Positions 46,129-53,995 of a stretch of DNA of 64,000 nucleotides are shown here, piece by piece. Source of the stretch: Sphingomonas sp. SCN 67-18. GTDB taxonomy: Bacteria; Pseudomonadota; Alphaproteobacteria; Sphingomonadales; Sphingomonadaceae. Location: the NCBI RefSeq assembly GCF_001724715.1, contig NZ_MEFG01000018.1, forward strand, positions 1-64,000. Reading direction: 5' to 3'. Made by a program: the position numbers and the translations under genes. The stretch's first letter is position 1. Each line of letters begins with the position of its first letter. The notes under the pieces were generated by a model. That model was not told the DNA's origin, searched no databases, and saw nothing but the letters and a program-made list of their open reading frames with translations.

Positions 46129-46632
46129 TTAAGCTTCGATTAACCCATGCTCCCGCAGCCGCGCCAGCACTGCATCAATCGCCGCCCGCGCTTCCGCGTC
46201 GATAACACTGCCGCCGGCCGGCGTCGGCACGGCGGCCAGCCTTTCCCCCACCACCTGGACACCGCCGATCCGAATCGTCCCGGCATCCACAATGCCGATC
46301 CGCCACGCACCATCGCTGTAAACGCCCCAAAGCCGCCGATCCGCCACCCAGGCGCGCAGCCCCTCGCGCGGCCGGACGAAACGCCAGCCATTGGCGCTCC
46401 ACCCGGCGATCGCTCCGGCCGCCCCCTCCCATGCGCCCACCGGCGCCGCGCCGACGATCCAGCACTGCCCCGACAGCGGGTTCGCCGGTGGCACGTCCAC
46501 ATCGGCGGCCTCCACGCCCGCCTGCACCGCCAGGTCGATCATCGCCAGCGCCTCATTATGCGCCAGCTCCTTTTGCGCCTGCCCAGCCTCCACAAAGGGC
46601 AGGCCAAGCCGCACACTGGTTTCCGCCGTCAT
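46129..46632 (-). CDS. DUF2793 phage/GTA-tail-associated protein
   Basis: 167 residues. MTAETSVRLGLPFVEAGQAQ, KELAHNEALAMIDLAVQAGV and SGQCWIVG followed by AIAGWSANGWRFVRPREG are typical of DUF2793, found at the 3' ends of gene-transfer-agent and prophage tail clusters in Rhodobacterales and sphingomonads. GGAAGG precedes ATG 46632. It lies 16 bp downstream of the tail-protein remnant. A perfect 16-bp palindrome TTAAGCATATGCTTAA (46117-46132) covers its stop codon. Confidence 0.82.
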   Translation of the reverse strand: MTAETSVRLGLPFVEAGQAQKELAHNEALAMIDLAVQAGVEAADVDVPPANPLSGQCWIVGAAPVGAWEGAAGAIAGWSANGWRFVRPREGLRAWVADRRLWGVYSDGAWRIGIVDAGTIRIGGVQVVGERLAAVPTPAGGSVIDAEARAAIDAVLARLREHGLIEA

Positions 46633-46648
46633 CTGCGTTTCCTTCCGT

Positions 46649-47998
46649 TCAGTCCAAAATGAGGGTCGCGGCGCGCGAAACCGCCGATGTGCCGCGCTGG
46701 ACGACGCTGATCGACAGCGCCCCGCCATAGCCGTCGAGCGGATGGACCAGTGCCGGCCCGGCCACGTCAACGGTCGCGGAAGCGCCGTCGCCGCGCGCTA
46801 TCGTCACGCGATAGGCCTCGCTCTCCTCGCCGATCGGCGCATCGACATGATCGCTCCAGCGCCAGCCGACGCGGCTGCGCCGGGTCCAGCGCAGGTGGAG
46901 CGCGCCATCCGCCCGCGCGGCCGCCAGCTTCACCGGCGCGGGCGGCCGCAGCGCCTCGCCAATCCCCTCCGCCAGTGCCTCCACAGGCTCGGCGATGTCG
47001 CCAACGCCCACCGCCATCACCCGCGCCCGCCCGCCAACGGCGGAAAGCGGCGGATCGTATGCGAGCAGCGTCTCCGGCTCGATCAGGATGAAGCGTTCGC
47101 CCGCCACGTGCCCGGCAATCGCCCATTCGGTTCCCCGCCGCCCGCGCGTCAGCCGCTCCAGCCGCCAGCGGTTGCCGCCCAGCGGCCGGGCCTGCCCGAA
47201 CTGGATCAGCTCGTCCCCCACCAATGCCAGATTGGCGCCGTCGATCAGCCCGGCCTCATCGGCATCGCCCAGCATCATCGCGTCATTGAGCAACGCCACC
47301 TCAACCGCCCCTGCGCGGTCGAACAGGGCCGCGCCCGCCACGCCCAGCGGCGCCGTCACCACGCCCATCGTCGCCGCCGGGGCCGTCGCGCCGATCGGCT
47401 CCCAGCGCGCGCCATCGTCCAGGCTGACGAGCAGGCTGGCCCGCCGCCACCCGGCGGAAGGCCCCGCCGCCGCCACGAACAGCCGGGGCGTCCGCGCCGG
47501 CTCGTCGGTCAGCGAAGGCAGGTCCAGCAGATGCGCCACCGTCGGCCCATGGATCAGGTCGACGCCGCCCGTGCCCCGCCCCGGTTCGGCCGCCGGGGCC
47601 GGCAAGGCGCCGGTCGCCCGCGCACGGACGAGGGACAGTTCCACCATCATCCGGTCCAGCGTCACGCCGGCAATCCGCCACACGCCGGCCTCGCCTGCAA
47701 TCGTCACCCGCTCGCCCGCGCGCAGCGCCAGCCGCCGCCACCCGGCCCGCACAGTGCGCCGCGCCCGCTCCGTCCACAGGCTGGCCAGCTTCGCCTCGGC
47801 AATCGCCTTGGCCTCCGCCGCGCTCATCACCGCGGGCAGGTCGATGCGGTCGCCCCGCCGCCCCGGCCCCGGCCCCGGCCCCGGCCGCCGCGCCCGCTGC
47901 AACCCGGTCTGGTAATCCCGCGACGGCTCATAATAAGCGACGCCCATCTCGGCCGGAACCGCCAGCGCCGACTGGAACTGCGCCCCGGCCCGACTCAC
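46649..47998 (-). pseudogene. C-terminal remnant of a GTA gp15-like tail/host-specificity protein
   Basis: 449 residues from a GTG. VPAEMGVAYYEPSRDYQTGL, LPAVMSAAEAKAIAEAKLAS, LVGDELIQFGQARPLGG and WRLERLTRGRRGTEWAIAGH match the C-terminal part of gene-transfer-agent gp15/phage tail proteins, which are normally about 1200-1300 residues. The N-terminal 60% and all upstream GTA structural genes are absent; a TGA lies seven codons before the GTG in an abruptly AT-rich stretch. With DUF2793 it is the stump of a deleted GTA cluster. Expression of a truncated product cannot be excluded. Confidence 0.72.
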
Positions 47999-48051
47999 AT
48001 TTTTCCAGCGTGCTCACCATGTGCCATATCAGCGTGACGATGTCAATCAGT

Positions 48052-48070
48052 TTTTACCTATCTGGTAAAA
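48052..48070. promoter_or_regulatory. perfect 7-bp dyad, operator candidate
   Basis: TTTTACC (48052-48058) and GGTAAAA (48064-48070) are separated by TATCT in the AT-rich gap between the GTA remnant (minus) and the lipoprotein pair (plus). The size and symmetry fit a dimeric repressor. It may belong to the lost GTA/phage locus or to the lipoprotein operon, whose first ATG lies 75 bp away. Confidence 0.4.
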
Positions 48071-48145
48071 TCAGGTTGAAATCCTACACCGCTTCTTAAC
48101 GCACCGCCGCTAAACGCATGGGCGGACAAGCCACTGGATCGCCCT

Positions 48146-48736
48146 ATGAAATCGCGAATATCGGCATATCTCCCGCTCGCCGCCCTCTGCCTTTCCGCCT
48201 GCGGGCAACAGCCTGGCACGTTCGATCTTTCTCCGGCGGACGCTTATCAGCGCCTCGTCGCCAGCGATCTGCCCGATCTCGTCTCCACCCGCCAATGCGG
48301 CATCCTCATCCATGTCCGGTCGGAAGGCGTGCGCGTGGGTGAACAGATCAGCTGGGCGGTCTACAGCAGCGGCCGGAAAATGGTGGATTTCACCGCCACC
48401 CTCACCCCTGTCGACGGCAACCGCACCCATGTCGCCATCACCATCCCGCCGGGGCCAAAGGGCGGCGAGGCTTATGACGGGGCGCAATTCTACCCCCGCC
48501 CCGCCTTCAACCAGCCGCTCCGCCCGGCGGTCGAGGAACAGGTCGCCGCCCTGCTGGAGGGCCGCCCCTATGATGTCGCCCGCGTCCCCCGCGGCACGGA
48601 CCGGCTGTGCGACGTCCAGCGCGCCGGGCTGGAGGCGGGCCACCGCTTCCGCGTCGACGACCAGCCCGGCATGGACACCCGACAGAGCGACGCCGCCTGC
48701 GCGGAAAAACGCCGCCAGGGCTGGGGCTGCCCATGA
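48146..48736 (+). CDS. lipoprotein of unknown function, first of a related pair
   Basis: 196 residues with a lipobox (LAALCLSAC, C19). LSPADAYQRLVASDLPD opens the mature domain, and SWAVYSSGRKMVDFTATLTP recurs in the next gene as AWIVKRNGGELFRYTATLDT. The C-terminus has two cysteines (CDVQR..., GWGCP). The stop overlaps the next start (ATGA). The two look like diverged tandem duplicates (about 30% alike by eye). No family recognised. Confidence 0.7.
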   Translation: MKSRISAYLPLAALCLSACGQQPGTFDLSPADAYQRLVASDLPDLVSTRQCGILIHVRSEGVRVGEQISWAVYSSGRKMVDFTATLTPVDGNRTHVAITIPPGPKGGEAYDGAQFYPRPAFNQPLRPAVEEQVAALLEGRPYDVARVPRGTDRLCDVQRAGLEAGHRFRVDDQPGMDTRQSDAACAEKRRQGWGCP

Positions 48737-49311
48737 TCCGCCCCCTCCTCATCGCGGCCGCCGCAGCATCGATGCTGCTGGTCGCCGCCTGCACGCGTGA
48801 AAAGGGCATCGTCTATGCGCTGCCCTATGACGAGGCCCGCCAGCTGCTCCTCGCCACCGGCCTGCCGCCCATGGTGTTCGGCACCGCCGAGCCGGACTGG
48901 ACCGTCCGCACCGGCCCGCCCAACGAGATCGCCTGGATCGTCAAGCGCAACGGCGGGGAATTGTTCCGCTACACCGCGACGCTGGACACGGTGGACAATG
49001 CCCACACCCGCGTCGCCGTCGCCCTCACCGGCGCGGCCAGCGGCCCCGGCGGCGATGTCGCGCAAAAACTCGCCGACAATCCCAGCATCCGCGCGCTCTA
49101 CGAGGTAGCGGTGGAAGAACGCGTCGCCTCCGCGCTCGAACGCCGCCCGTTCGACATTCAGCGCATCGCCCCGGCCATGGCCACCGCCACGGTCGCCAAT
49201 CTCGACGCCATCAACCGCCAGTTCGACGAAGCCTCGGCCGAATTCCACCGCCGCGATCGCGCCAATATCGAAAAAGCCTATCGCGACGAAGCCGCCGGCC
49301 GCCGCTACTGA
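48733..49311 (+). CDS. lipoprotein of unknown function, second of the pair
   Basis: 192 residues with a lipobox (ASMLLVAAC, C20). LPYDEARQLLLATGLPPMVF parallels the first gene's AYQRLVASDLPD, and FRYTATLDTVDNAHTRVAVAL parallels DFTATLTPVDGNRTHVAITI. The C-terminal helix is charged and lacks the cysteines of its partner. Starts inside the stop of the first gene. Function unknown; likely an envelope pair with similar fold. Confidence 0.7.
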   Translation: MIRPLLIAAAAASMLLVAACTREKGIVYALPYDEARQLLLATGLPPMVFGTAEPDWTVRTGPPNEIAWIVKRNGGELFRYTATLDTVDNAHTRVAVALTGAASGPGGDVAQKLADNPSIRALYEVAVEERVASALERRPFDIQRIAPAMATATVANLDAINRQFDEASAEFHRRDRANIEKAYRDEAAGRRY

Positions 49312-49314
49312 AAC

Positions 49315-49340
49315 GCCGGGCCGCCCCATCGCGGCCCGGC
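49315..49340. terminator. 10-bp hairpin in the convergent junction
   Basis: GCCGGGCCGC (49315-49324) pairs perfectly with GCGGCCCGGC (49331-49340), between the lipoprotein stop and the TonB receptor stop. No T-run on either side. Probably slows both transcripts. Confidence 0.5.
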
Positions 49341-49350
49341 GCCTTCAGGG

Positions 49351-51495
49351 TCAGTAACGGGCGCGCACGCTCGCGAACAACGACCGCCCCGGCTCGGGGA
49401 ACCCGTCGGTCAGCGTGTAAGAGCTGTCGAACAGGTTGCGCCCGCCAATGCCGAGGTCGATCTGCTCGCTCACCGCATAGTCGATGCGCAGCCCCACCGT
49501 CGCATAGCCGCCGGTGCGGTAATAGACCTGCGGCTGCCCCGTCGGGGTGGCGGTGAACAGCGTCCACCGCTTGCCGGCCAGGTCGACGCTGGGGATGATG
49601 TGCAGCCCCCCGGCCGGCGCCCAGTCCAGCCATGCGAAGCCCTTGTGGTTGGGCACGCCGGTCGGCCGGAAGGCGGGGTTGGCGGCATAGCTCAGGTCGC
49701 GCTTGATGCCGGTATAGTTGAACCCGGCGTCCAGCCCCGGCAGGATCGTCGCCGAGGCGGAGATTTCCACGCCATAATATTCGCCGCTGCCGACATTGCG
49801 GCTCTGCGTCATGTTGCGCAGCGCGCATCCCGGCGTGGCCACGGCGGGCGGCGTGGTCGATGCGGTGCACGGATAAGCGGGAATGGCGACGCCGAATATC
49901 GCATCCTCCACCCAGCTATAGAAAAGCGCACCCTCCAGCCGCGCCCGCCCGTTGCTCCACAGCGCGCCGATCTCGGCATTGGTGGCCCGCTCGCTCTTCA
50001 GCTCGGGGTTGGGGATCGCCTGGTTGAACCGCTGGCTGAACCGCTCGAAAATGGTCGGGAAGCGCGCGCGCGAAGACAGGCTGGCGTGCACACTCAGCCC
50101 CCCGCCCGCATCCCAATCCAGCCGCCCCTGCAGGTTCCACGTCTCCGCGTCGCGGCGGGGATATTGGTAGATCACGGCCGGCGTGCCGGACGTGCCGAGC
50201 GGCGATCCATATTCCTCCGCCTTCTTCAGGTCGCGCCAGTCGAAGCTCCCGCCCAGCGTCAGCCTCAGCGCCGCGCTCAACGCCAGCTCATTCTCCAGCG
50301 CCAGCGAGAAGCTGTTCTCGGTCTGCGTCTGCCGCGGCTCCACGGATGGCACGCCCGTGTTCGAAAAGCTGGTCTGCGCCTCGACATGCTTGTCATGGCG
50401 GTAATGGGCGGCCAGCCGCACGGTGTTGGCGGCGCTGGTCCGCACGTCCAGCTGGGCCGATCCACCCCACGCCTCGTCGAAATAGGGGCTGTCGAACGCA
50501 TATTGGCGGCTCTGCTCGGTCTGCGTCCGGTCGTTGAAGGACCGCAGCATCGAATCGAAGCGGTAATAATATGCCCGGGTCTTCAGCGTCCCCAGCTCGC
50601 CCAGCGCCGTCGTCGAGAGGAAATAGACGCTGTCTATGTCCCAGAAGGGCCAGTTCCAGAAACGCGGCGTCGTCACCGTGTCGCTGATGTGCAGCGGCGC
50701 GTTCTTCGCGCCCGCCTGCTTGGTATAGCTCAGCGCATATTCGTCGGTCGCATTGGGCGTGAAGCCAATCTTGGCATTCATCCGCCAGTCCCGCGTGCGG
50801 GAGAAATCGCGCGCCCCGCCATCCTCCATCGCGGGCAGCACGGGCGTGAAACCATTGGGCAGGTCCCAATGGTCGGTGAAGCTGCGGGCATAGCTCGCCT
50901 GCGCATACCAGCGGTCGTGCCGGGTGCCGATCATGGCGGAGGTCGAATAGCCGGCATAATCGGTGTCATTGTCGAAATTCACCGTGCCGCGCACGTCGAT
51001 GTCCAGCGCCTTGGTGGGCTTGCGCGTCACCAGGTTGATCGCCCCGCCCATCGCGCCGGGGCCGTCCAGCACGGATGCATAGCCCTTGGCCACCTGCACC
51101 TCGGCAATGTCGGTGGTCAGGAACCGGCCATAGTCCAGCCGGTTGTCGGCGGGCAGGTAGACGCGGATGCCGTCGATGGAAAGCGGCACCTGAAACCGGT
51201 CGAACCCGCGCACGAACACCAGCCGCTCGTTGCGGGTGCCGCCGCTGTTGCCCGCCACCACGCCCGGCATCAGGTTGACCGCATCGTCCAGCGCGGTGCG
51301 GCCGAACGTGTAGATCGCCTCGGAAGACAATGTGCCGCTGTCGATGCCCACGCCCTCGGCGCGCGGCGCCGTGACGACGATCAGCCCCAGCGAGAAGCGG
51401 TCGTCGGCCGCGCCGGCCGGCGGCGCGTCCTCGGCCTGCGCCGCGGACGCGACGATACATCCCGCACCAAGCAGGAAAGCAGAAATAGCACGCAT
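49351..51495 (-). CDS. TonB-dependent outer membrane receptor
   Basis: 714 residues: signal peptide (FLLGAGCIVASAAQA), plug domain (ALDDAVNLMPGVVAGNSGGT, VFVRGFDRFQVPLSIDGIRV, KGYASVLDGPGAMGGAINLV) and a 22-strand barrel ending in an aromatic-type SLFASVRARY. There is no N-terminal sigma-regulatory extension. It imports a scarce ligand with TonB energy. It is transcribed away from a small exported protein and an MbnH-like diheme protein; the shared promoter contains a ModE-box-like dyad and a ModE-type regulator lies beyond, pointing to molybdate, tungstate or a metal complex. GAGGGAAA precedes ATG 51495. Confidence 0.92.
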   Translation of the reverse strand: MRAISAFLLGAGCIVASAAQAEDAPPAGAADDRFSLGLIVVTAPRAEGVGIDSGTLSSEAIYTFGRTALDDAVNLMPGVVAGNSGGTRNERLVFVRGFDRFQVPLSIDGIRVYLPADNRLDYGRFLTTDIAEVQVAKGYASVLDGPGAMGGAINLVTRKPTKALDIDVRGTVNFDNDTDYAGYSTSAMIGTRHDRWYAQASYARSFTDHWDLPNGFTPVLPAMEDGGARDFSRTRDWRMNAKIGFTPNATDEYALSYTKQAGAKNAPLHISDTVTTPRFWNWPFWDIDSVYFLSTTALGELGTLKTRAYYYRFDSMLRSFNDRTQTEQSRQYAFDSPYFDEAWGGSAQLDVRTSAANTVRLAAHYRHDKHVEAQTSFSNTGVPSVEPRQTQTENSFSLALENELALSAALRLTLGGSFDWRDLKKAEEYGSPLGTSGTPAVIYQYPRRDAETWNLQGRLDWDAGGGLSVHASLSSRARFPTIFERFSQRFNQAIPNPELKSERATNAEIGALWSNGRARLEGALFYSWVEDAIFGVAIPAYPCTASTTPPAVATPGCALRNMTQSRNVGSGEYYGVEISASATILPGLDAGFNYTGIKRDLSYAANPAFRPTGVPNHKGFAWLDWAPAGGLHIIPSVDLAGKRWTLFTATPTGQPQVYYRTGGYATVGLRIDYAVSEQIDLGIGGRNLFDSSYTLTDGFPEPGRSLFASVRARY

Positions 51496-51526
51496 GGATT
51501 TTCCCTCTTTTTTAGCCCATCGAATC

Positions 51527-51548
51527 GCTATATTCGGCGATATATAGC
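51527..51548. promoter_or_regulatory. ModE-box-like operator in the divergent promoter
   Basis: GCTATAT (51527-51533), 8-bp spacer, ATATAGC (51542-51548): a perfect dyad. The E. coli modA operator has half-sites CGTTATAT and ACATAACG with the same 8-bp spacer. The site is 32 bp upstream of the receptor ATG and 24 bp upstream of the exported-protein ATG, where it would block both promoters. The ModE-type protein at 53526-53921 is the obvious candidate. Confidence 0.72.
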
Positions 51549-51571
51549 TTTCCAGCCCGGAGCAAAGCCCT

Positions 51572-52111
51572 ATGTCAGCCGCCCGCTTCCTCGTCATTCT
51601 GTGCACAGGCGCGCTCGCGGCGGCGGCCGCGCCCGCATCGGCGCAGGGCCAGATGGCGGATGCGGCGGCCACCTGCGCGGCCCCGGCCGATCTGCCTGCC
51701 CCCCTCGCCTCGTGGCGCGCGCCGGTGCCGCTCCGCGCCGCCACTGCCGCGCGCGGGCTGAAGGCCGCCACCCTCACGCCGGGGCAAAGCGTCACCCTCG
51801 CCCTCGCCCGCACGCCGGACGTCGCCTACCCGCTGCGCCCTGCAAAACCGGGCGGCAGCGTCAGCTATGGCGGGCTCACCCGCTTCACGGTGGACAAGCC
51901 GGGCACATGGCGCGTCGCGCTCAGCACCGCCGCCTGGGTGGACGTGGTGCGCGACGGCGCGGCGCTCCAGTCGATCGCCCATGGCCACGGGCCGGATTGC
52001 ACCGGAGTCCGCAAGATGGTGGATTTCACCCTGTCGCCCGGCGAATACACCATCCAGGTCGCGGCCAACGGCGCGGACAGCATCACGCTGCTGGTGACGC
52101 CGCTGCCGTGA
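51572..52111 (+). CDS. exported protein of the TonB/ModE locus
   Basis: 179 residues with a signal peptide (FLVILCTGALAAAAAPASAQ). The mature part starts with PADLPAPLASWRAPVPL and has beta-rich segments (GGSVSYGGLTRFTVDKPGTW, VDFTLSPGEYTIQVAANGAD) resembling a small jelly-roll or Ig-like domain, with cysteines at C34 and C142. The stop overlaps the start of the MbnH-like gene (GTGA). It occupies the place of MbnP in metallo-mystery-pair systems, but lacks the four-Cys motif. I do not recognise the family; a periplasmic ligand binder is inference. Confidence 0.7.
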   Translation: MSAARFLVILCTGALAAAAAPASAQGQMADAAATCAAPADLPAPLASWRAPVPLRAATAARGLKAATLTPGQSVTLALARTPDVAYPLRPAKPGGSVSYGGLTRFTVDKPGTWRVALSTAAWVDVVRDGAALQSIAHGHGPDCTGVRKMVDFTLSPGEYTIQVAANGADSITLLVTPLP

Positions 52112-53094
52112 AGCGCCTGCTCTGCGCGCTGGCGCTGCTCGTCCTCACCGCGGCCGCGCCGGGCTGGCGCTGGTCGCTGCCGGACGGCATGGCCCCGCCG
52201 CCGGTCCCCGCCGCCAACCCGATGAGCGCCGCGCGGGTCGAGCTTGGCCGCCGCCTGTTCTACGATGCGGATCTGTCGCTGGACGGCACCCTCGCCTGCT
52301 CCAGCTGCCATGAACAGCGCCACGGCTTCGCCGACAGCGTCTCGGCCCGCCCCGGCGTCCATGGCGATCCCGGCCGCCGCAACGCCTCCGGCCTCGCCAA
52401 TGTCGGCTGGCTCAGCCCGCTCACCTATGCCGATCCCACCCTCGCCACGCTGGAGGCGCAGGCGCTGGTCCCGCTGGTCGGCGAAACGCCGGTCGAAATG
52501 GGCATGAAAGGCATGGATGCCGAACTCGCCCGCCGCCTCTCGGCGGATCGCTGCTACCGCACCCAGTTCGCCCGCGCCTTTCCGGGGAGCAAGGGCCGGA
52601 TCGATCTCGCCTCGGTCGTCGCAGCGCTCGCCGCCTTCCAGCGGACGATGGTGTCCGCCGCCAGCCCATGGGACGATTTCCGCCGGGGCGATGCCGCCGC
52701 CCTCACCCCGCTCGCCCAACAGGGGGTCGCGCTGTTCGAAAGCCGGGGCTGCGCCGCCTGCCATGCCGGGCCGCAACTGACGGACCTGCGCTTCCACGGC
52801 TTCGCCCCGCCGCAGGCGCGCGATCCCGGCCTCGTCGAACGGACCGGCCGGGCAGAGGATGCCGGCCGCTTCCGCACCCCTTCGCTGCGCAACGTCGCGG
52901 TCGGCGGCCCCTGGTGGCATGACGGGTCGGCGAAAACGCTGGACGCCGCCATCCGCCGCCACGCAGCAGCGGTCGCCGTCACCGATACGGACATGCCCGC
53001 CCTGCTCGCCCTGCTGGAAAGCTTCACCGATCCGCATTTCATCACGGACCCCCGCCTCTCCCGCCCCGACCGCGCCTGCGGCAAAAAACTCTGA
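52108..53094 (+). CDS. MbnH-like diheme cytochrome c peroxidase-family protein
   Basis: 328 residues from a GTG overlapping the previous stop. The signal peptide runs to about A17. Heme sites are C64-S-S-C67-H68 and C215-A-A-C218-H219. LGRRLFYDADLSLDGTLACS, NASGLANVGWLSPLTYADP and LEAQALVPLVGETPVEMG match the MXAN_0977/MbnH branch of the MauG superfamily, which oxidises tryptophan in its copper-binding partner MbnP. No classical MbnP is present; the 179-residue upstream protein may be the substrate. The last 65 bases are part of the amplified junction that follows. Confidence 0.88.
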   Translation: MKRLLCALALLVLTAAAPGWRWSLPDGMAPPPVPAANPMSAARVELGRRLFYDADLSLDGTLACSSCHEQRHGFADSVSARPGVHGDPGRRNASGLANVGWLSPLTYADPTLATLEAQALVPLVGETPVEMGMKGMDAELARRLSADRCYRTQFARAFPGSKGRIDLASVVAALAAFQRTMVSAASPWDDFRRGDAAALTPLAQQGVALFESRGCAACHAGPQLTDLRFHGFAPPQARDPGLVERTGRAEDAGRFRTPSLRNVAVGGPWWHDGSAKTLDAAIRRHAAAVAVTDTDMPALLALLESFTDPHFITDPRLSRPDRACGKKL

Positions 53095-53575
53095 CCGCCC
53101 CGTCCCGCGCCGGGCGTCAACGACGCATCAACGCTCCACCAATCCGCGTGTCACCCCGGACCCACACCGCTCCCGACCGGACCGCACCTGCGGCAAAAGG
53201 CCATGATCGCCTTCTGTCCGTGCCGGGCGTCAAAGCTTCACCGATCCACTTTGATCCTTAATGCCCGCCGCTCCCGGCCGGACTGCGCCCGCAGCAAAAA
53301 ACCATGATCGCCCGCTGCCCATGCCGCGCGTCAACATCGCAACAAATTGCACCGATCCACATATCATCCCGGACCCACACCGCTCCCGGCAGCACCGCAT
53401 CCACCGCAAAGACCATGATCGCCCGCGTCCCGCGCCGGGCGTCAAAGGCGCATCAACGCTTGACCGATCCGCATTTATCGCGGACCCGCGCCGCTCCCGG
53501 CAGCACCGCGCCTGCGGCAAAAAAGCTATGATCGCCTGCTGCCGGTGCCGGGCGTCAGCGGCGCATCGCGCATCA
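53027..53575. repeat. amplified convergent junction: five tandem units of 102-112 bp
   Basis: Units start at CCGATCC or CCAATCC: 53027, 53139, 53241, 53352 and 53464. Each carries a degraded copy of the diheme gene's 3' end (GATCC..., CACCGCTCCC, CCTGCGGCAAAA-like), the core ATGATCGCC and a copy of the ModE gene's 3' end in antisense (GTGCCGGGCGTCA). Unit 1 still contains the diheme stop (53092-53094) and unit 5 the ModE stop (53526-53528). In unit 5 the aligned stops abut as CTATGA, so the ancestral convergent genes probably met stop to stop. The 431-bp gap between genes holds nothing else. Confidence 0.9.
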
Positions 53576-53921
53576 GCACGGTCAGGCTGCTGCCGTTGAG
53601 CAGCGGCGCCGCTCCGGTCTCCGCGCCCTGCTGCAGCGCGCGATAGGCCGTCAGCACCGCCTTGCCCGCCGCGCTCACCCGCGCGCCCTTCTCGTGGCTG
53701 CCGCCGGATACCGTCTCCACCAGCCGCTCGCCCCAGCAGCGGTTCATCGTGTCGACCAGCAGCCAGGCGCGGCGATAACTCATCCCCAGCGCGCGCCCGG
53801 CCCCGGAGATCGATCCCTCCGCCTCGATCGCGTCGAGCAGATCGGCCTTGCCCGGCCCCATGGCGATCTCGTCGCCGCAATATAGCCGGATCTTGATCTC
53901 CAATTGCCCTGGACGCGTCAT
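53526..53921 (-). CDS. ModE-type winged-helix regulator without a molybdate domain
   Basis: 131 residues. LEIKIRLYCGDEIAMGPGKA and DLLDAIEAEGSISGAGRALG, followed by MSYRRAWLLVDTMN and ERLVETVSGGSHEKGARVS, match the N-terminal DNA-binding domain of ModE. The TOBE molybdate-binding repeats are absent, as in many short ModE-like proteins, so ligand sensing must differ. A ModE-box-like dyad lies in the receptor promoter 2 kb away. Its last 15 codons lie in the fifth unit of the amplified junction and may have been altered by it. Confidence 0.87.
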   Translation of the reverse strand: MTRPGQLEIKIRLYCGDEIAMGPGKADLLDAIEAEGSISGAGRALGMSYRRAWLLVDTMNRCWGERLVETVSGGSHEKGARVSAAGKAVLTAYRALQQGAETGAAPLLNGSSLTVLMRDAPLTPGTGSRRS

Positions 53922-53995
53922 AAGCCCCTCTTACGCCACGGATAAATCCCTGCCTATCCCTCGGCAGCGGACGCAGGCGCGGGCGCTTGCCGCCC

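Noticed and set aside
46117-46132. Perfect palindrome TTAAGCATATGCTTAA as an operator
   Set aside because: It covers the DUF2793 stop and is too far from the OmpA start for an obvious role; kept only as a note.
49600-52107. Long plus-strand extension in front of the diheme gene
   Set aside because: It is antisense to the TonB receptor and overlaps the exported-protein gene in another frame; the real start is the coupled GTG at 52108.
51572-52111. MbnP (four-Cys metallo-mystery-pair protein)
   Set aside because: Only two cysteines in the mature part and no MbnP motif.
53027-53575. Possible CRISPR array
   Set aside because: Units are 102-112 bp and degenerate throughout; there are no identical short repeats with unique spacers and no cas genes.
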